Shown in pieces: positions 17,833 to 26,294 of a DNA stretch of 64,000 bases. This DNA comes from Rodentibacter abscessus (GTDB lineage: Bacteria > Pseudomonadota > Gammaproteobacteria > Enterobacterales > Pasteurellaceae), in the NCBI RefSeq assembly GCF_047160095.1, contig NZ_AP038785.1:1116001-1180000 (forward strand). The letters are read 5' to 3'. The notes under the pieces are model-generated. The model was not told where the DNA came from. It saw only the letters and a list, made by a program, of their open reading frames with translations, and made no database searches. A program made the position numbers and the translations under genes. How positions within the stretch are numbered: position 1 is the stretch's first letter; each line of letters opens with the position of its first letter.

Positions 17833-19197
17833 GTGAGCCTTTCCAATCTTTGGCAAGATTGCCTTTCTCAATTACAAGATCAAGTTTCCGCTACCGATTT
17901 AAGTACTTGGCTGCGCCCTTTACAGGCGGATATTATCTCTAACGATCAAATTATCCTTTATGCCTCCAATATGTTTGTAAAAGGATGGGTTGAAACCCAT
18001 TATTTAGCGCAAATTCATCAAATTTGCCAAGCGCTTGCGCAAAACCCCAATTTACAGATTATTTTAAAAGAAGGGGTGAAGCCTACGCCTAAATCAGCTC
18101 CTATTTCACCGACAATATCTCAATCGATAGAAAGTGCGGTCAATTTTGAGCCTAAAATTGAAAAAGCGTTGAAATTTGAATCTCATCTCAACACCAAACA
18201 TTTATTTGAAAATTTTGTAGAAGGTAAATCAAACCAACTTGCGCGTGCAGTAGGGCAAAAACTGGCGCAAGCGCCGGGTGAAGCCGCCGCAAACCCGTTC
18301 TTTTTATATGGTGGAACAGGCTTAGGTAAAACCCACTTATTGCATGCTATCGGTAACGGTATTTTAGCGAACAAACCCAATGCTCGCGTTCTTTATATTC
18401 ACGCCAACAATTTTATGCAGCATATGGTAAAGGCGATGCGCGATAACAATATGGAACAATTTAAAAAATTTTACCGTTCCTTAGACGCATTGCTTGTCGA
18501 TGACATTCAATTTTTTGCTGAGAAAGAAAAAACCCAAGAAGAATTTTTCCATATTTTCAATAACTTATTTGAGACCGGTCGGCAAATTATTTTAACTTCT
18601 GATCGCTATCCCAAAGAAATCGAAAAAATTGAAGAACGTTTAAAATCACGCTTCGGCTGGGGATTAACCACTGCCATTGAACCACCTGATTTAGAAACGC
18701 GCGTTGCTATTTTGTTGAAAAAAGCCGAAGAACATCAAATGTATTTACCGGAAGAAGTGGCATTTTTCATAGCACAGCGCTTACGCACCAATGTACGTGA
18801 GCTTGAAGGTGCGCTCAATCGGGTAAAAGCAATGCAGGATTTCAGAGGCGGTGAAATCAATATTGATTTTGTGCGTGAAACCTTAAAAGATATTCTTGCT
18901 TTACAAGAGCGCTTGGTCACTATTGACAACATTCAAAAAACCGTGGCGGAATATTATCGAATCAAGGTATCGGATTTAAAATCCAAAAGTCGTCAGCGTT
19001 CTGTTACACGTCCACGTCAAATCGCAATGGCGCTCGCCAAAGAACTGACAAACCGCAGTTTGCCTGAAATCGGACGGGCATTTGATCGGGATCACACAAC
19101 AGTTCTCAACGCTTGCCGTGAAGTTCCCAAATTCCGTGAAAAAGATAACAGTATTCAAGAAGATTGGGCGAATTTAATTCGTACCTTATCTGCATAA
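17833..19197 (+). CDS. dnaA: Chromosomal replication initiator DnaA
   Basis: AAA+ initiator that binds DnaA boxes and opens oriC. The 454-residue protein begins at a GTG codon preceded by AAGGATAAT. Domain I (about 1-80) is followed by a variable linker with a USS-coded SAVNF. Domain III has GGTGLGKTHLLHAIG (Walker A) and ALLVDDIQFFAEKEK (Walker B), and domain IV ends with the DNA-binding signature GRAFDRDHTTVLNACREV. It is the first gene of dnaA-dnaN-recF; dnaN follows 9 bp later. Confidence 0.98.
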   Translation: MSLSNLWQDCLSQLQDQVSATDLSTWLRPLQADIISNDQIILYASNMFVKGWVETHYLAQIHQICQALAQNPNLQIILKEGVKPTPKSAPISPTISQSIESAVNFEPKIEKALKFESHLNTKHLFENFVEGKSNQLARAVGQKLAQAPGEAAANPFFLYGGTGLGKTHLLHAIGNGILANKPNARVLYIHANNFMQHMVKAMRDNNMEQFKKFYRSLDALLVDDIQFFAEKEKTQEEFFHIFNNLFETGRQIILTSDRYPKEIEKIEERLKSRFGWGLTTAIEPPDLETRVAILLKKAEEHQMYLPEEVAFFIAQRLRTNVRELEGALNRVKAMQDFRGGEINIDFVRETLKDILALQERLVTIDNIQKTVAEYYRIKVSDLKSKSRQRSVTRPRQIAMALAKELTNRSLPEIGRAFDRDHTTVLNACREVPKFREKDNSIQEDWANLIRTLSA

Positions 19198-19206
19198 GGA
19201 GCCATC

Positions 19207-20307
19207 ATGCAATTTAATATTTCAAGAGAAAATCTATTAAAACCTTTACAGCAAGTTTGTGGCGTATTAAGCAGTCGCCCGAATATTCCTGTGCTAAACA
19301 ACGTATTACTCCATATCGAAGACAATCAATTAACGATCACCGGCACGGATTTAGAAGTTGAACTTTCCAGCCAAACACAGCTTTCTTCTTCCTCTGCAAA
19401 TGGCACTTTCACTATTCCGGCAAAAAAATTCCTTGATATTTGTCGCACCTTATCGGATGAATTTGAAATTACCGTTACTTTTGAAGAAGACCGTGCAATT
19501 ATACAATCCGGAAGAAGTAAATTTAACCTCACAACCCTACCGGCGGAGGAATATCCGAATTTAACCGATTGGCAATCGGAAGTAGATTTTGCCTTACCGC
19601 AAAATACATTACGCCGTTTGATAGAAGCCACCCAATTTTCTATGGCTAACCAAGATGCGCGTTATTTCTTAAACGGTATGAAATTTGAAACGGAAGGCAA
19701 CTTACTTCGCACCGTGGCGACCGATGGGCATCGCCTTGCCGTTTGCACGATCCCGTTAGAGCAAGAATTACAAAATCACGCCGTCATCTTGCCACGTAAA
19801 GGGGTTTTAGAGCTAAACCGCCTGTTGGAAAGTAGTGACGAACCTGCACGTTTGCAAATTGGCACAAATAACCTCCGTATTCACCTTAATCACATTGTTT
19901 TTACATCAAAGCTCATCGATGGTCGCTTCCCTGATTATCGCCGCGTACTACCACGTAATGCGACAAAAATCGTGGAAGGTAATTGGGAATCTTTAAAACA
20001 AGCTTTTGTTCGAGCCTCAATTCTTTCTAATGAACGCGTTCGTAGCGTTCGCTTAAATTTAAGTGAAAACCAACTAAAAATAACCGCCTCGAACCCTGAG
20101 CACGAAGTCGCAGAAGAAATTGTCGATGTCGCCTACTCCGGTGAGGAATTAGAAGTCGGTTTCAACGTCACTTACATTTTAGATGTATTAAACGCATTAA
20201 AATGCCAACAAGTACGTATTCGCTTAACGGATGCCTCATCAAGCTGCTTAATTGAAAATTGTGAAGATAGCAGCAGCGAATACGTGATAATGCCAATGCG
20301 TCTGTAA
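19207..20307 (+). CDS. dnaN: DNA polymerase III beta sliding clamp
   Basis: Ring-shaped processivity clamp that holds polymerase III and other enzymes on DNA. Length is the canonical 366 residues. The start MQFNISRENLLKPLQQVCGV, the middle TDGHRLAVCTIPL and the C-terminus ending in PMRL match DnaN. It lies between dnaA and recF with spacings of 9 bp and 1 bp. Confidence 0.98.
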   Translation: MQFNISRENLLKPLQQVCGVLSSRPNIPVLNNVLLHIEDNQLTITGTDLEVELSSQTQLSSSSANGTFTIPAKKFLDICRTLSDEFEITVTFEEDRAIIQSGRSKFNLTTLPAEEYPNLTDWQSEVDFALPQNTLRRLIEATQFSMANQDARYFLNGMKFETEGNLLRTVATDGHRLAVCTIPLEQELQNHAVILPRKGVLELNRLLESSDEPARLQIGTNNLRIHLNHIVFTSKLIDGRFPDYRRVLPRNATKIVEGNWESLKQAFVRASILSNERVRSVRLNLSENQLKITASNPEHEVAEEIVDVAYSGEELEVGFNVTYILDVLNALKCQQVRIRLTDASSSCLIENCEDSSSEYVIMPMRL

Positions 20308-20308
20308 G

Positions 20309-21391
20309 ATGGCTATTACCCGCTTATTTGTTGAAAAATTTAGAAATCTAAATGCCGTGGATCTGGAATTGGATCACGGCTTTAACTTTTTGATGGGAAA
20401 TAACGGCAGCGGAAAAACCAGCCTACTTGAAGCGATTTTTTATTTAGGCCACGGGCGCTCTTTTAAAAGTGCGGTCACAAATCGCATTATTTCTTACAAT
20501 GAACCTCACTTTACGCTTTTCGGACAAATTCAAGAAGGGCAGCACCAATGGTCAGTCGGGTTACAGAAGCTACGACAAGGAAATACCCTCGTAAAAATCA
20601 ATGGTGAAGACGGCAATAAAATCGCTGATCTTGCTCATTTGCTTCCTATGCAGCTCATCACCCCGGAAGGTTTAACATTATTAAACGGCGGCCCAAGTTA
20701 TCGCCGAGCCTTTCTAGATTGGGGATTATTTCACCATCATACCCACTTCCATTCCGCTTGGAGCAACCTGAATCGTTTGTTAAAACAACGAAATGCAGCC
20801 CTGAATCAGCTTCAACCTTATGAAGCGATAAAAGTGTGGGATATTGAATTGGCAAAACTTGCACATCAAGTCAGTGATTGGCGGACCGAATATGCCGAAG
20901 CATTACGTCCGGAAATAGAACAAACTTGTCGGTTATTTTTACCCGAGTTAGAAATTAACGTAAGTTTTCATCAAGGTTGGGATAAAAATATCGAATACGG
21001 CGATTTACTTCTCCAAAATTTTGAACGTGATAAAGCCTTAGGTTATACCTTTTCCGGTCCCCAAAAATCCGATTTTCGTTTTAAAGCCAACGGATTGCCG
21101 GTCGAAGATGTCCTTTCACGCGGTCAATTAAAATTGCTAATGTGCGCCTTACGCCTTGCCCAAGGGGAGCATTTAATGAAAGAAAAACAGCGTTCTTGCA
21201 TTTTCTTAATTGATGACTTCGCTTCCGAGTTGGATCAATTCAAACGCGCCCTACTTGCAGAACGCTTACAACAAAGTAATTCGCAAGTGTTTGTAACCGC
21301 CATCACCCAAAGACAACTAAAAGAAATGCAAATGAAAACATCGGGATTATTTGAGGTGAAAGAGGGCGTAATTAGTCCATTGGCAAAATGA
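20309..21391 (+). CDS. recF: DNA replication/repair protein RecF
   Basis: SMC-like ATPase of the RecFOR pathway that helps load RecA at gaps. The 360-residue protein has MGNNGSGKTSLLEAIFYLGH (Walker A), the signature region VLSRGQLKLLMCALRLAQGE and FLIDDFASELD (Walker B). The ATG is one base after the dnaN TAA. A USS lies in the coding sequence near 20467. The gene usually following recF, gyrB, is not here; a repeat remnant and a terminator follow. Confidence 0.97.
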   Translation: MAITRLFVEKFRNLNAVDLELDHGFNFLMGNNGSGKTSLLEAIFYLGHGRSFKSAVTNRIISYNEPHFTLFGQIQEGQHQWSVGLQKLRQGNTLVKINGEDGNKIADLAHLLPMQLITPEGLTLLNGGPSYRRAFLDWGLFHHHTHFHSAWSNLNRLLKQRNAALNQLQPYEAIKVWDIELAKLAHQVSDWRTEYAEALRPEIEQTCRLFLPELEINVSFHQGWDKNIEYGDLLLQNFERDKALGYTFSGPQKSDFRFKANGLPVEDVLSRGQLKLLMCALRLAQGEHLMKEKQRSCIFLIDDFASELDQFKRALLAERLQQSNSQVFVTAITQRQLKEMQMKTSGLFEVKEGVISPLAK

Positions 21392-21400
21392 AAATAATTT

Positions 21401-21489
21401 CATTATGCCGGTAGGGGCGGCCCCTGTGTCCGTCCCCACAACATTTTGTATAAGGCTGCATAATACTGGAAAAAATTGACCGCACTTTT
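21401..21489. repeat. Partial copy (E) of the USS-ended repeat, different core
   Basis: A reverse USS ends at 21489. Read from there on the minus strand, the sequence gives CAGTATTATGCAGCC, the family terminus, and then about 20 bp later a GTAGGGGCGGCCCCTGTGTC-type hairpin core at 21411-21430. The other half is missing. It lies just behind recF. Confidence 0.5.
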
Positions 21490-21566
21490 TATTAAACATT
21501 TAGAAAGAACTTTCTTAATCCACTATTTCGTTAATCTCATTACAACAAAAGATCGTACAAATGAAA

Positions 21567-21594
21567 AAACCGCCAAGAAAATTCAAGGCGGTTT
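21567..21594. terminator. Terminator between recF and iscX
   Basis: AAACCGCC (21567-21574) pairs with GGCGGTTT (21587-21594) with A/T runs on both sides. It can stop the convergent recF and iscX transcripts. Confidence 0.85.
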
Positions 21595-21614
21595 TATTTC
21601 AATGCTTTTAAACA

Positions 21615-21812
21615 CTAATCTTCATACTCTTCCAACCATTTTAATAAAATGGCTTCAAGAATCGCTTCATTAGATTTTTGCGGATCATCATCAAAACCTT
21701 CCAATTCGCAAATCCATTGATGTAAATCCGTAAAACGAACCGTTTTCGGATCAAGTTCCGGATTACGATCATATAATTCTTCTGCGATAAGTTGTGCTTC
21801 GGTCCACTTCAT
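21615..21812 (-). CDS. iscX: Fe-S assembly protein IscX
   Basis: Small acidic protein (65 residues) that binds IscS and ferrous iron and modulates cluster assembly. The sequence MKWTEAQLIAEELYDRNPEL and the ending LKWLEEYED match IscX/YfhJ. It shares one base with the ferredoxin stop upstream (TAATG), making it the last gene of the isc operon. Confidence 0.95.
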   Translation of the reverse strand: MKWTEAQLIAEELYDRNPELDPKTVRFTDLHQWICELEGFDDDPQKSNEAILEAILLKWLEEYED

Positions 21813-22153
21813 TAATGTGCCGCCTCATTTGCATGGTTAAGATTATATTTTGGAATTTCCACGACCAGATCTTCATCGCCGACAACACATTGGCAAGAAA
21901 GGCGACTGTCCATTTCTAACCCCCAAGCCTTATCTAGCATATCTTCTTCTTGATCGCTTGTGTCATTTAAAGAATCAAAACCCTCGCGGATAATGACATG
22001 ACAAGTGGTACAGGCGCAAGAACCGTCACAAGCGTGATGAATTTCTACACCGGCATTATGCGCCACCTCAAGTAGGTTATCACCTGCAGCGGCATCCACC
22101 ACCATACCTTCCGGACAAAATTCTTCATTTGGTAAAAAAATAACTTTTGGCAT
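21812..22153 (-). CDS. fdx: ISC-type 2Fe-2S ferredoxin
   Basis: Electron carrier for cluster assembly. The 113-residue protein has the adrenodoxin-type ligand pattern in CDGSCACTTCHVIIREG plus a fourth Cys in SRLSCQCVV. It lies between hscA and iscX in the usual order. The ribosome site upstream is clear (AGGAAAG on the minus strand). Confidence 0.96.
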   Translation of the reverse strand: MPKVIFLPNEEFCPEGMVVDAAAGDNLLEVAHNAGVEIHHACDGSCACTTCHVIIREGFDSLNDTSDQEEDMLDKAWGLEMDSRLSCQCVVGDEDLVVEIPKYNLNHANEAAH

Positions 22154-22191
22154 AATACTTTCCTCAAAATAATTTAAAATTTGACCGCACT

Positions 22192-24051
22192 TTACGGTTT
22201 CTCAATTTCTGTGACATTCTTACCGGCAAGAGCTTTATTAATTGACGCATTCATTCTGCGTGCAGCAAATTCCTGTGTCGCCGCATCCAATGCTTTAATT
22301 CCTTGTGTAATCGCATCACGATCCGAACCTTGTTTTACTTCTATGAGTTGCTTTAATATCGCTTCAATATGATGAAATTCTTCCGTGCTAAGCAATTCTG
22401 CACCATCTGCTTGTAAGGCAACAATAACACTTTCAATCACTCTTTCGGCTTCTACACGCTGTTCTGCAAGTTCACGTGCTTGTAAATCTTCTTGCGCATT
22501 ATCAAAAGAAGATTTAATCATTGCCGTCACTTCTTCGTCTGTCAAACCATAAGAAGGTTTAATTTGAATAGAAGCCTGCACTTTGGTTGATTTTTCCATT
22601 GCCGTAACACTTAACAAACCGTCTGCATCCACTTGATAAGTCACACGAATATGTGCCGCACCGGCTGCCATCGGTGGAATGCCGCGTAAAGTAAAACGAC
22701 CTAAAGAGCGGCAATCCCCAACAAGCTCCCTTTCGCCCTGTACGACGTGAACGGTCATTGCGGTTTGACCGTCTTTGAAAGTAGTAAATTCTTGCGCGCG
22801 GGCAACAGGAATTGTGGTATTACGAGGAATAATTTTTTCCACTAATCCGCCCATCGTTTCAATACCTAAGGACAGCGGCACGACATCAAGCAATAGCATA
22901 TCGGCTTCCGTTTTATTGCCCACCAAAATATCCGCCTGAATCGCCGCCCCAAGCGCAACCACTTTATCCGGATCAATGGAAGTCAATGGTGTCTTACCAA
23001 AAAACTCGCCCACCTGTTCACGGACATAAGGTACACGTGTCGAACCGCCAACCATTACGACTTCCTGCACTTCATCAGCCTCTACATTGGCATCTTTTAA
23101 AGCGCGACGACAAATCAGTAACGAGCGTTTCACAAGCCCGTGAATTAATTCATTGAATTGTTCGCGCGTAAGCACAAGCGAAAAATCTAACCAAGAAATG
23201 ACCGCACTTTCCGCATTACTCAAGGCTATCTTGGCTTGATTCGCAAGCGTTAAAAGCTCACGCTGTTGATTCGCATTTTGTGGTTGAAATTGGGTTTGCT
23301 GCGACACCCAATCCGCAATTAAATGATCGAAATCATCACCGCCTAATGCGGTATCTCCGGCGGTTGCCAATACTTCAAATACACCTTTGGATAAACGTAA
23401 AATAGAAATATCAAAAGTACCGCCACCTAAATCATATACGGCGATCACCCCTTCTTGTCCGCTATCTAAGCCGTAAGCGACAGCGGCTGCCGTAGGTTCA
23501 TTCAACAAGCGTAATACGTTTAAACCGGCTAAACGGGCTGCATCTTTGGTGCTTTGACGCTGTGCATCATCGAAATACGCCGGTACGGTGATCACCACAC
23601 CGGAAAGTTCGCCCCCTAAACGCTGCTCGGCGATATGATTTAAACGTGTAAGAATGTCTGCAGAAACTTCTATCGGACTTTTTTTCCCCTGTGCAGTCAC
23701 AACTAACGGTAAGCCGTTTTCACTTGCTCTAAATTCGTAGGGAAGTGATGAATAACGAGCCTGTACATCGGCAAGACTACGACCGATCAAACGCTTTACC
23801 GAGATAATCGTATTTTTTGGGTCGGAAGAGGCATAAGCAAAGGCTTCTGCGCCGACTTGTCTTTGATTTTCACCGTAATACACCACTGAAGGAACAAGGC
23901 TACGCTCCAGTTCATCATTTAAGATCATCGCTTGGCCGCTACGCACTGCCGCTACAAGGGAATTAGTTGTTCCTAAATCGATCCCTACCGCTAAACGGTG
24001 CTGATGCGGTGCGGCAGTTTGCCCGGGTTCTGCAATTTGTAATAATGCCAT
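22192..24051 (-). CDS. hscA: Hsp70-type chaperone HscA
   Basis: ATPase that, with HscB, acts on IscU to help cluster transfer. The 619-residue protein has VGIDLGTTNSLVAAVRSG (phosphate 1), YDLGGGTFDISIL (phosphate 2), VVMVGGSTRVPYVREQVGEF (adenosine) and the peptide-binding C-terminal part. Length and the gene order hscA-fdx-iscX fit. A DUF2625 gene, not hscB, sits directly upstream. A USS lies inside near 23200 and another at the stop. Confidence 0.96.
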   Translation of the reverse strand: MALLQIAEPGQTAAPHQHRLAVGIDLGTTNSLVAAVRSGQAMILNDELERSLVPSVVYYGENQRQVGAEAFAYASSDPKNTIISVKRLIGRSLADVQARYSSLPYEFRASENGLPLVVTAQGKKSPIEVSADILTRLNHIAEQRLGGELSGVVITVPAYFDDAQRQSTKDAARLAGLNVLRLLNEPTAAAVAYGLDSGQEGVIAVYDLGGGTFDISILRLSKGVFEVLATAGDTALGGDDFDHLIADWVSQQTQFQPQNANQQRELLTLANQAKIALSNAESAVISWLDFSLVLTREQFNELIHGLVKRSLLICRRALKDANVEADEVQEVVMVGGSTRVPYVREQVGEFFGKTPLTSIDPDKVVALGAAIQADILVGNKTEADMLLLDVVPLSLGIETMGGLVEKIIPRNTTIPVARAQEFTTFKDGQTAMTVHVVQGERELVGDCRSLGRFTLRGIPPMAAGAAHIRVTYQVDADGLLSVTAMEKSTKVQASIQIKPSYGLTDEEVTAMIKSSFDNAQEDLQARELAEQRVEAERVIESVIVALQADGAELLSTEEFHHIEAILKQLIEVKQGSDRDAITQGIKALDAATQEFAARRMNASINKALAGKNVTEIEKP

Positions 24052-24075
24052 AATATTTCTTTTCTATTTCATTGG

Positions 24076-24762
24076 TTATGCGACAGAATATGCCATTTCA
24101 AATTTTTCTTTCTCTGCAAAAGAAGCGTTATAGTGGGTTTCAATATTCACTTCTCGTTTTTGTCGTTGGTCAATTGCCATGCTTTTATCTTCTGCTAAAT
24201 CAGGTGTAAACACAAAAACCTGATTGCCATCTAGTTGTCTTACATCCTCTTGCCAACCTTGCCAAAATAGCCCTTGATAGAAGGCTTCAAGATCGCCGTT
24301 TAATGCCCAAGCCAAAAATTCCGTATAGGTGAAATTTAAGTTATGCCAATTTAAATCTTTCGGTGAAAAATAATAAATTTTTCCGAAATGTTCACCTAAT
24401 GAGCCGCCATTCAATGCAAAATAACCACCGATGACATCATCGGCAACCAATAAATATTTTGGTTTTTCACCCGATTTACTGAAGGACTTACTAAAATTCC
24501 AATCCATTAAGCCACGAGGTAATTTAAAACTACCTGAACCTAAAATCCGCAGCCACCCATAATGAATTAAAATACCACCGGTTTCATAAATCACCGCCCC
24601 CATTGGAGAGGAAGTCGGCATTTGCATGGTAAAAAGTTCACGCTCGGCACTGGACTGATCTTTTTTGATGACCAGACAATCATTCCGCGCCAACTCAATC
24701 CATTGGGAAAGGGTTGGCCAGACGGAATGTTCGGAATCGGTTAGTTGTTCGAGAGTTTGCAT
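24076..24762 (-). CDS. DUF2625 family protein inside the isc operon
   Basis: The 228-residue soluble protein belongs, as far as I recognise, to DUF2625. Supporting stretches are PMGAVIYETGGILIHYGWLR, LVADDVIGGYFALNGG and EFLAWALNGDLEAFY. Its function is unknown. It lies between hscB and hscA, 24 bp before hscA and in the same direction, so it is probably cotranscribed with them. E. coli has no gene here. I recall a similar gene at this position in H. influenzae, so it may be a lineage-specific isc accessory protein or simply a passenger. Confidence 0.78.
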   Translation of the reverse strand: MQTLEQLTDSEHSVWPTLSQWIELARNDCLVIKKDQSSAERELFTMQMPTSSPMGAVIYETGGILIHYGWLRILGSGSFKLPRGLMDWNFSKSFSKSGEKPKYLLVADDVIGGYFALNGGSLGEHFGKIYYFSPKDLNWHNLNFTYTEFLAWALNGDLEAFYQGLFWQGWQEDVRQLDGNQVFVFTPDLAEDKSMAIDQRQKREVNIETHYNASFAEKEKFEMAYSVA

Positions 24763-24794
24763 AATTTATAAACTATATCGTAAAACATAGAAAA

Positions 24795-24930
24795 TTTTCG
24801 CTACCATGGTATCAATCGCAAAAAGAGAATTTTATATCTAATATTTATTGGTGCGTTACGGCTTCGCCTAACAGCACCTATAATGATTTGTGCGACTGTT
24901 ACATAATAATGAAAATTTTAACCGCACTTT
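24795..24930. repeat. Partial copy (B) of the USS-ended repeat, inside the isc operon
   Basis: The left part reads TCGCTACCATGGTATCAATC and then AGAGAATTTTATATCTAATA, matching the inner left arm of the full copies. The core GTGCGTTACGGCTTCGCCTAAC is shortened. The right terminus is TTGTGCGACTGTTACATAAT, followed by a reverse USS (24920-24930) that supplies the hscB stop codon. The left USS is missing. Confidence 0.6.
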
Positions 24931-25450
24931 AAAGCTCAAAAAAATGCTCTTCTATGCGTTCGATTTCTTCTGTTAGTTTACGTGTAAAACGTAATTTATC
25001 ACATAATTGAGCAGCCAATCGCCATTGTTGCATTTGGAGATTTTCAGAAAGTGCGGTTAATAATTTCTGCGTTTCTAATTTGATTTCTTTTGCAAAAACA
25101 GTTAACGCCTGCTCATTTTTTTGCGTTTCAAATTCTTCTAATTGTTCCCGCCATTGTAACTGTTGCATTAAAAACGCCACATCTTGCGTGCTTTTTTGCT
25201 CAAGATCTTGTTGTTCTCCTATATTTAGCGCAATAATCGCTTCAGCACGCAAAATCGGATCTTTTAACGTTTTTAAGGCATCATTCACTTCAGTCGATTT
25301 CTGCATTGCAATACGTTGTTCCACAGCACTTGCAGAGGCAAAATTATCAGGGTGCAACGTCTTTTGCAGTTCAAGATAACGTGCATTTAAGGTTTGCGTA
25401 TCGAGTTGAAAATCAACGGGTAAATCAAAAATTTCAAAAGGATTGAACAT
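24929..25450 (-). CDS. hscB: Fe-S assembly co-chaperone HscB
   Basis: J-protein that brings IscU to HscA and stimulates its ATPase. The 173 residues start MFNPFEIFDLPVDFQLD and contain the HPD motif in KTLHPDNFAS, then a helical IscU-binding C-terminal domain ending in EEHFFEL. It follows iscA by 11 bp. The terminal TAA lies in the extension of a USS at the edge of repeat copy B. Confidence 0.96.
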   Translation of the reverse strand: MFNPFEIFDLPVDFQLDTQTLNARYLELQKTLHPDNFASASAVEQRIAMQKSTEVNDALKTLKDPILRAEAIIALNIGEQQDLEQKSTQDVAFLMQQLQWREQLEEFETQKNEQALTVFAKEIKLETQKLLTALSENLQMQQWRLAAQLCDKLRFTRKLTEEIERIEEHFFEL

Positions 25451-25461
25451 GATATATCACC

Positions 25462-25785
25462 TTAAACGTGAAAACTTTCACCGCAACCGCAAGATTCTTT
25501 AACATTCGGGTTATTATATTTAAAGCCTTCATTTAACCCTTCCTTTACATAATCCAGCTCAATGCCATTAAGATAAACCAAACTTTTGGGATCTACGATG
25601 ACCTTTACACCATGTTGTTCAAACACTTGATCTTCATCATTTAGCACATCAACAAACTCCAAAACGTATGCTAAGCCCGAGCAACCCGAAGTTTTTACTC
25701 CTAGACGTAAACCAATGCCTTTACCACGATTATCCAAAAAAGCTTTTACACGCTGTGCGGCTTTTTCTGTTAATGTAATGCTCAT
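25462..25785 (-). CDS. iscA: Iron-sulfur cluster assembly protein IscA
   Basis: A-type Fe-S carrier. The 107-residue protein has the three conserved cysteines in KTSGCSGLAY and SCGCGESFHV. It sits between iscU and hscB as usual. A USS hairpin (25806-25830) lies in the 54-bp gap before it, so the iscR-iscS-iscU part of the transcript could be partly separated from the iscA onward part. Confidence 0.96.
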   Translation of the reverse strand: MSITLTEKAAQRVKAFLDNRGKGIGLRLGVKTSGCSGLAYVLEFVDVLNDEDQVFEQHGVKVIVDPKSLVYLNGIELDYVKEGLNEGFKYNNPNVKESCGCGESFHV

Positions 25786-25805
25786 ACTTCCCCTACGATC
25801 AGTAA

Positions 25806-25830
25806 AAGTGCGGTCATTTTTACCGCACTT
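25806..25830 (-). terminator. USS-pair hairpin between iscU and iscA
   Basis: AAGTGCGGT (25806-25814) and ACCGCACTT (25822-25830) form a stem around 7 nt. On the minus strand it is followed by only four T residues. This suggests an attenuator or processing hairpin within the operon, not a full stop. Confidence 0.55.
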
Positions 25831-25839
25831 TTTGTTGTA

Positions 25840-26223
25840 TTATTCGCCTTGTTTCGCTTTGTAATCCGCAATTGCCGCTTTGATTGCATCTTCCGCTAAA
25901 ATTGAGCAATGCACTTTTACCGGCGGCAATTCTAATTCTTCGGCAATTTGGCTATTTTTGATTGCGCCCGCTTCTTCTAAGGATTTACCTTTTACCCATT
26001 CGGTAATCAGTGAACTTGAAGCGATAGCGGAGCCGCAACCGTAAGTCTTGAATTTAGCATCTTCGATGATGCCGCTATCGTTTACTTTGATTTGTAACTG
26101 CATTACGTCACCACAGGCCGGCGCCCCCACCATTCCAGTACCGACAGAACTATCTTTTTTATCCAACGATCCGACATTACGTGGATTTTCATAATGATCA
26201 ATTACTTTTTCACTATAAGCCAT
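25840..26223 (-). CDS. iscU: Fe-S cluster scaffold IscU
   Basis: Scaffold on which clusters are built. The 127 residues contain the three ligand cysteines in GAPACGDVMQ, KTYGCGSAIAS and KVHCSILAEDAI. LPPVK just before the last Cys is the HscA recognition motif. Order iscS-iscU-iscA is conserved. Confidence 0.97.
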   Translation of the reverse strand: MAYSEKVIDHYENPRNVGSLDKKDSSVGTGMVGAPACGDVMQLQIKVNDSGIIEDAKFKTYGCGSAIASSSLITEWVKGKSLEEAGAIKNSQIAEELELPPVKVHCSILAEDAIKAAIADYKAKQGE

Positions 26224-26294
26224 TTTAACTTTCCTTTACTTAAATGATTAAAAATGCTGCCGATAATATCGGTATATCGGCGGCAATGAAACTC

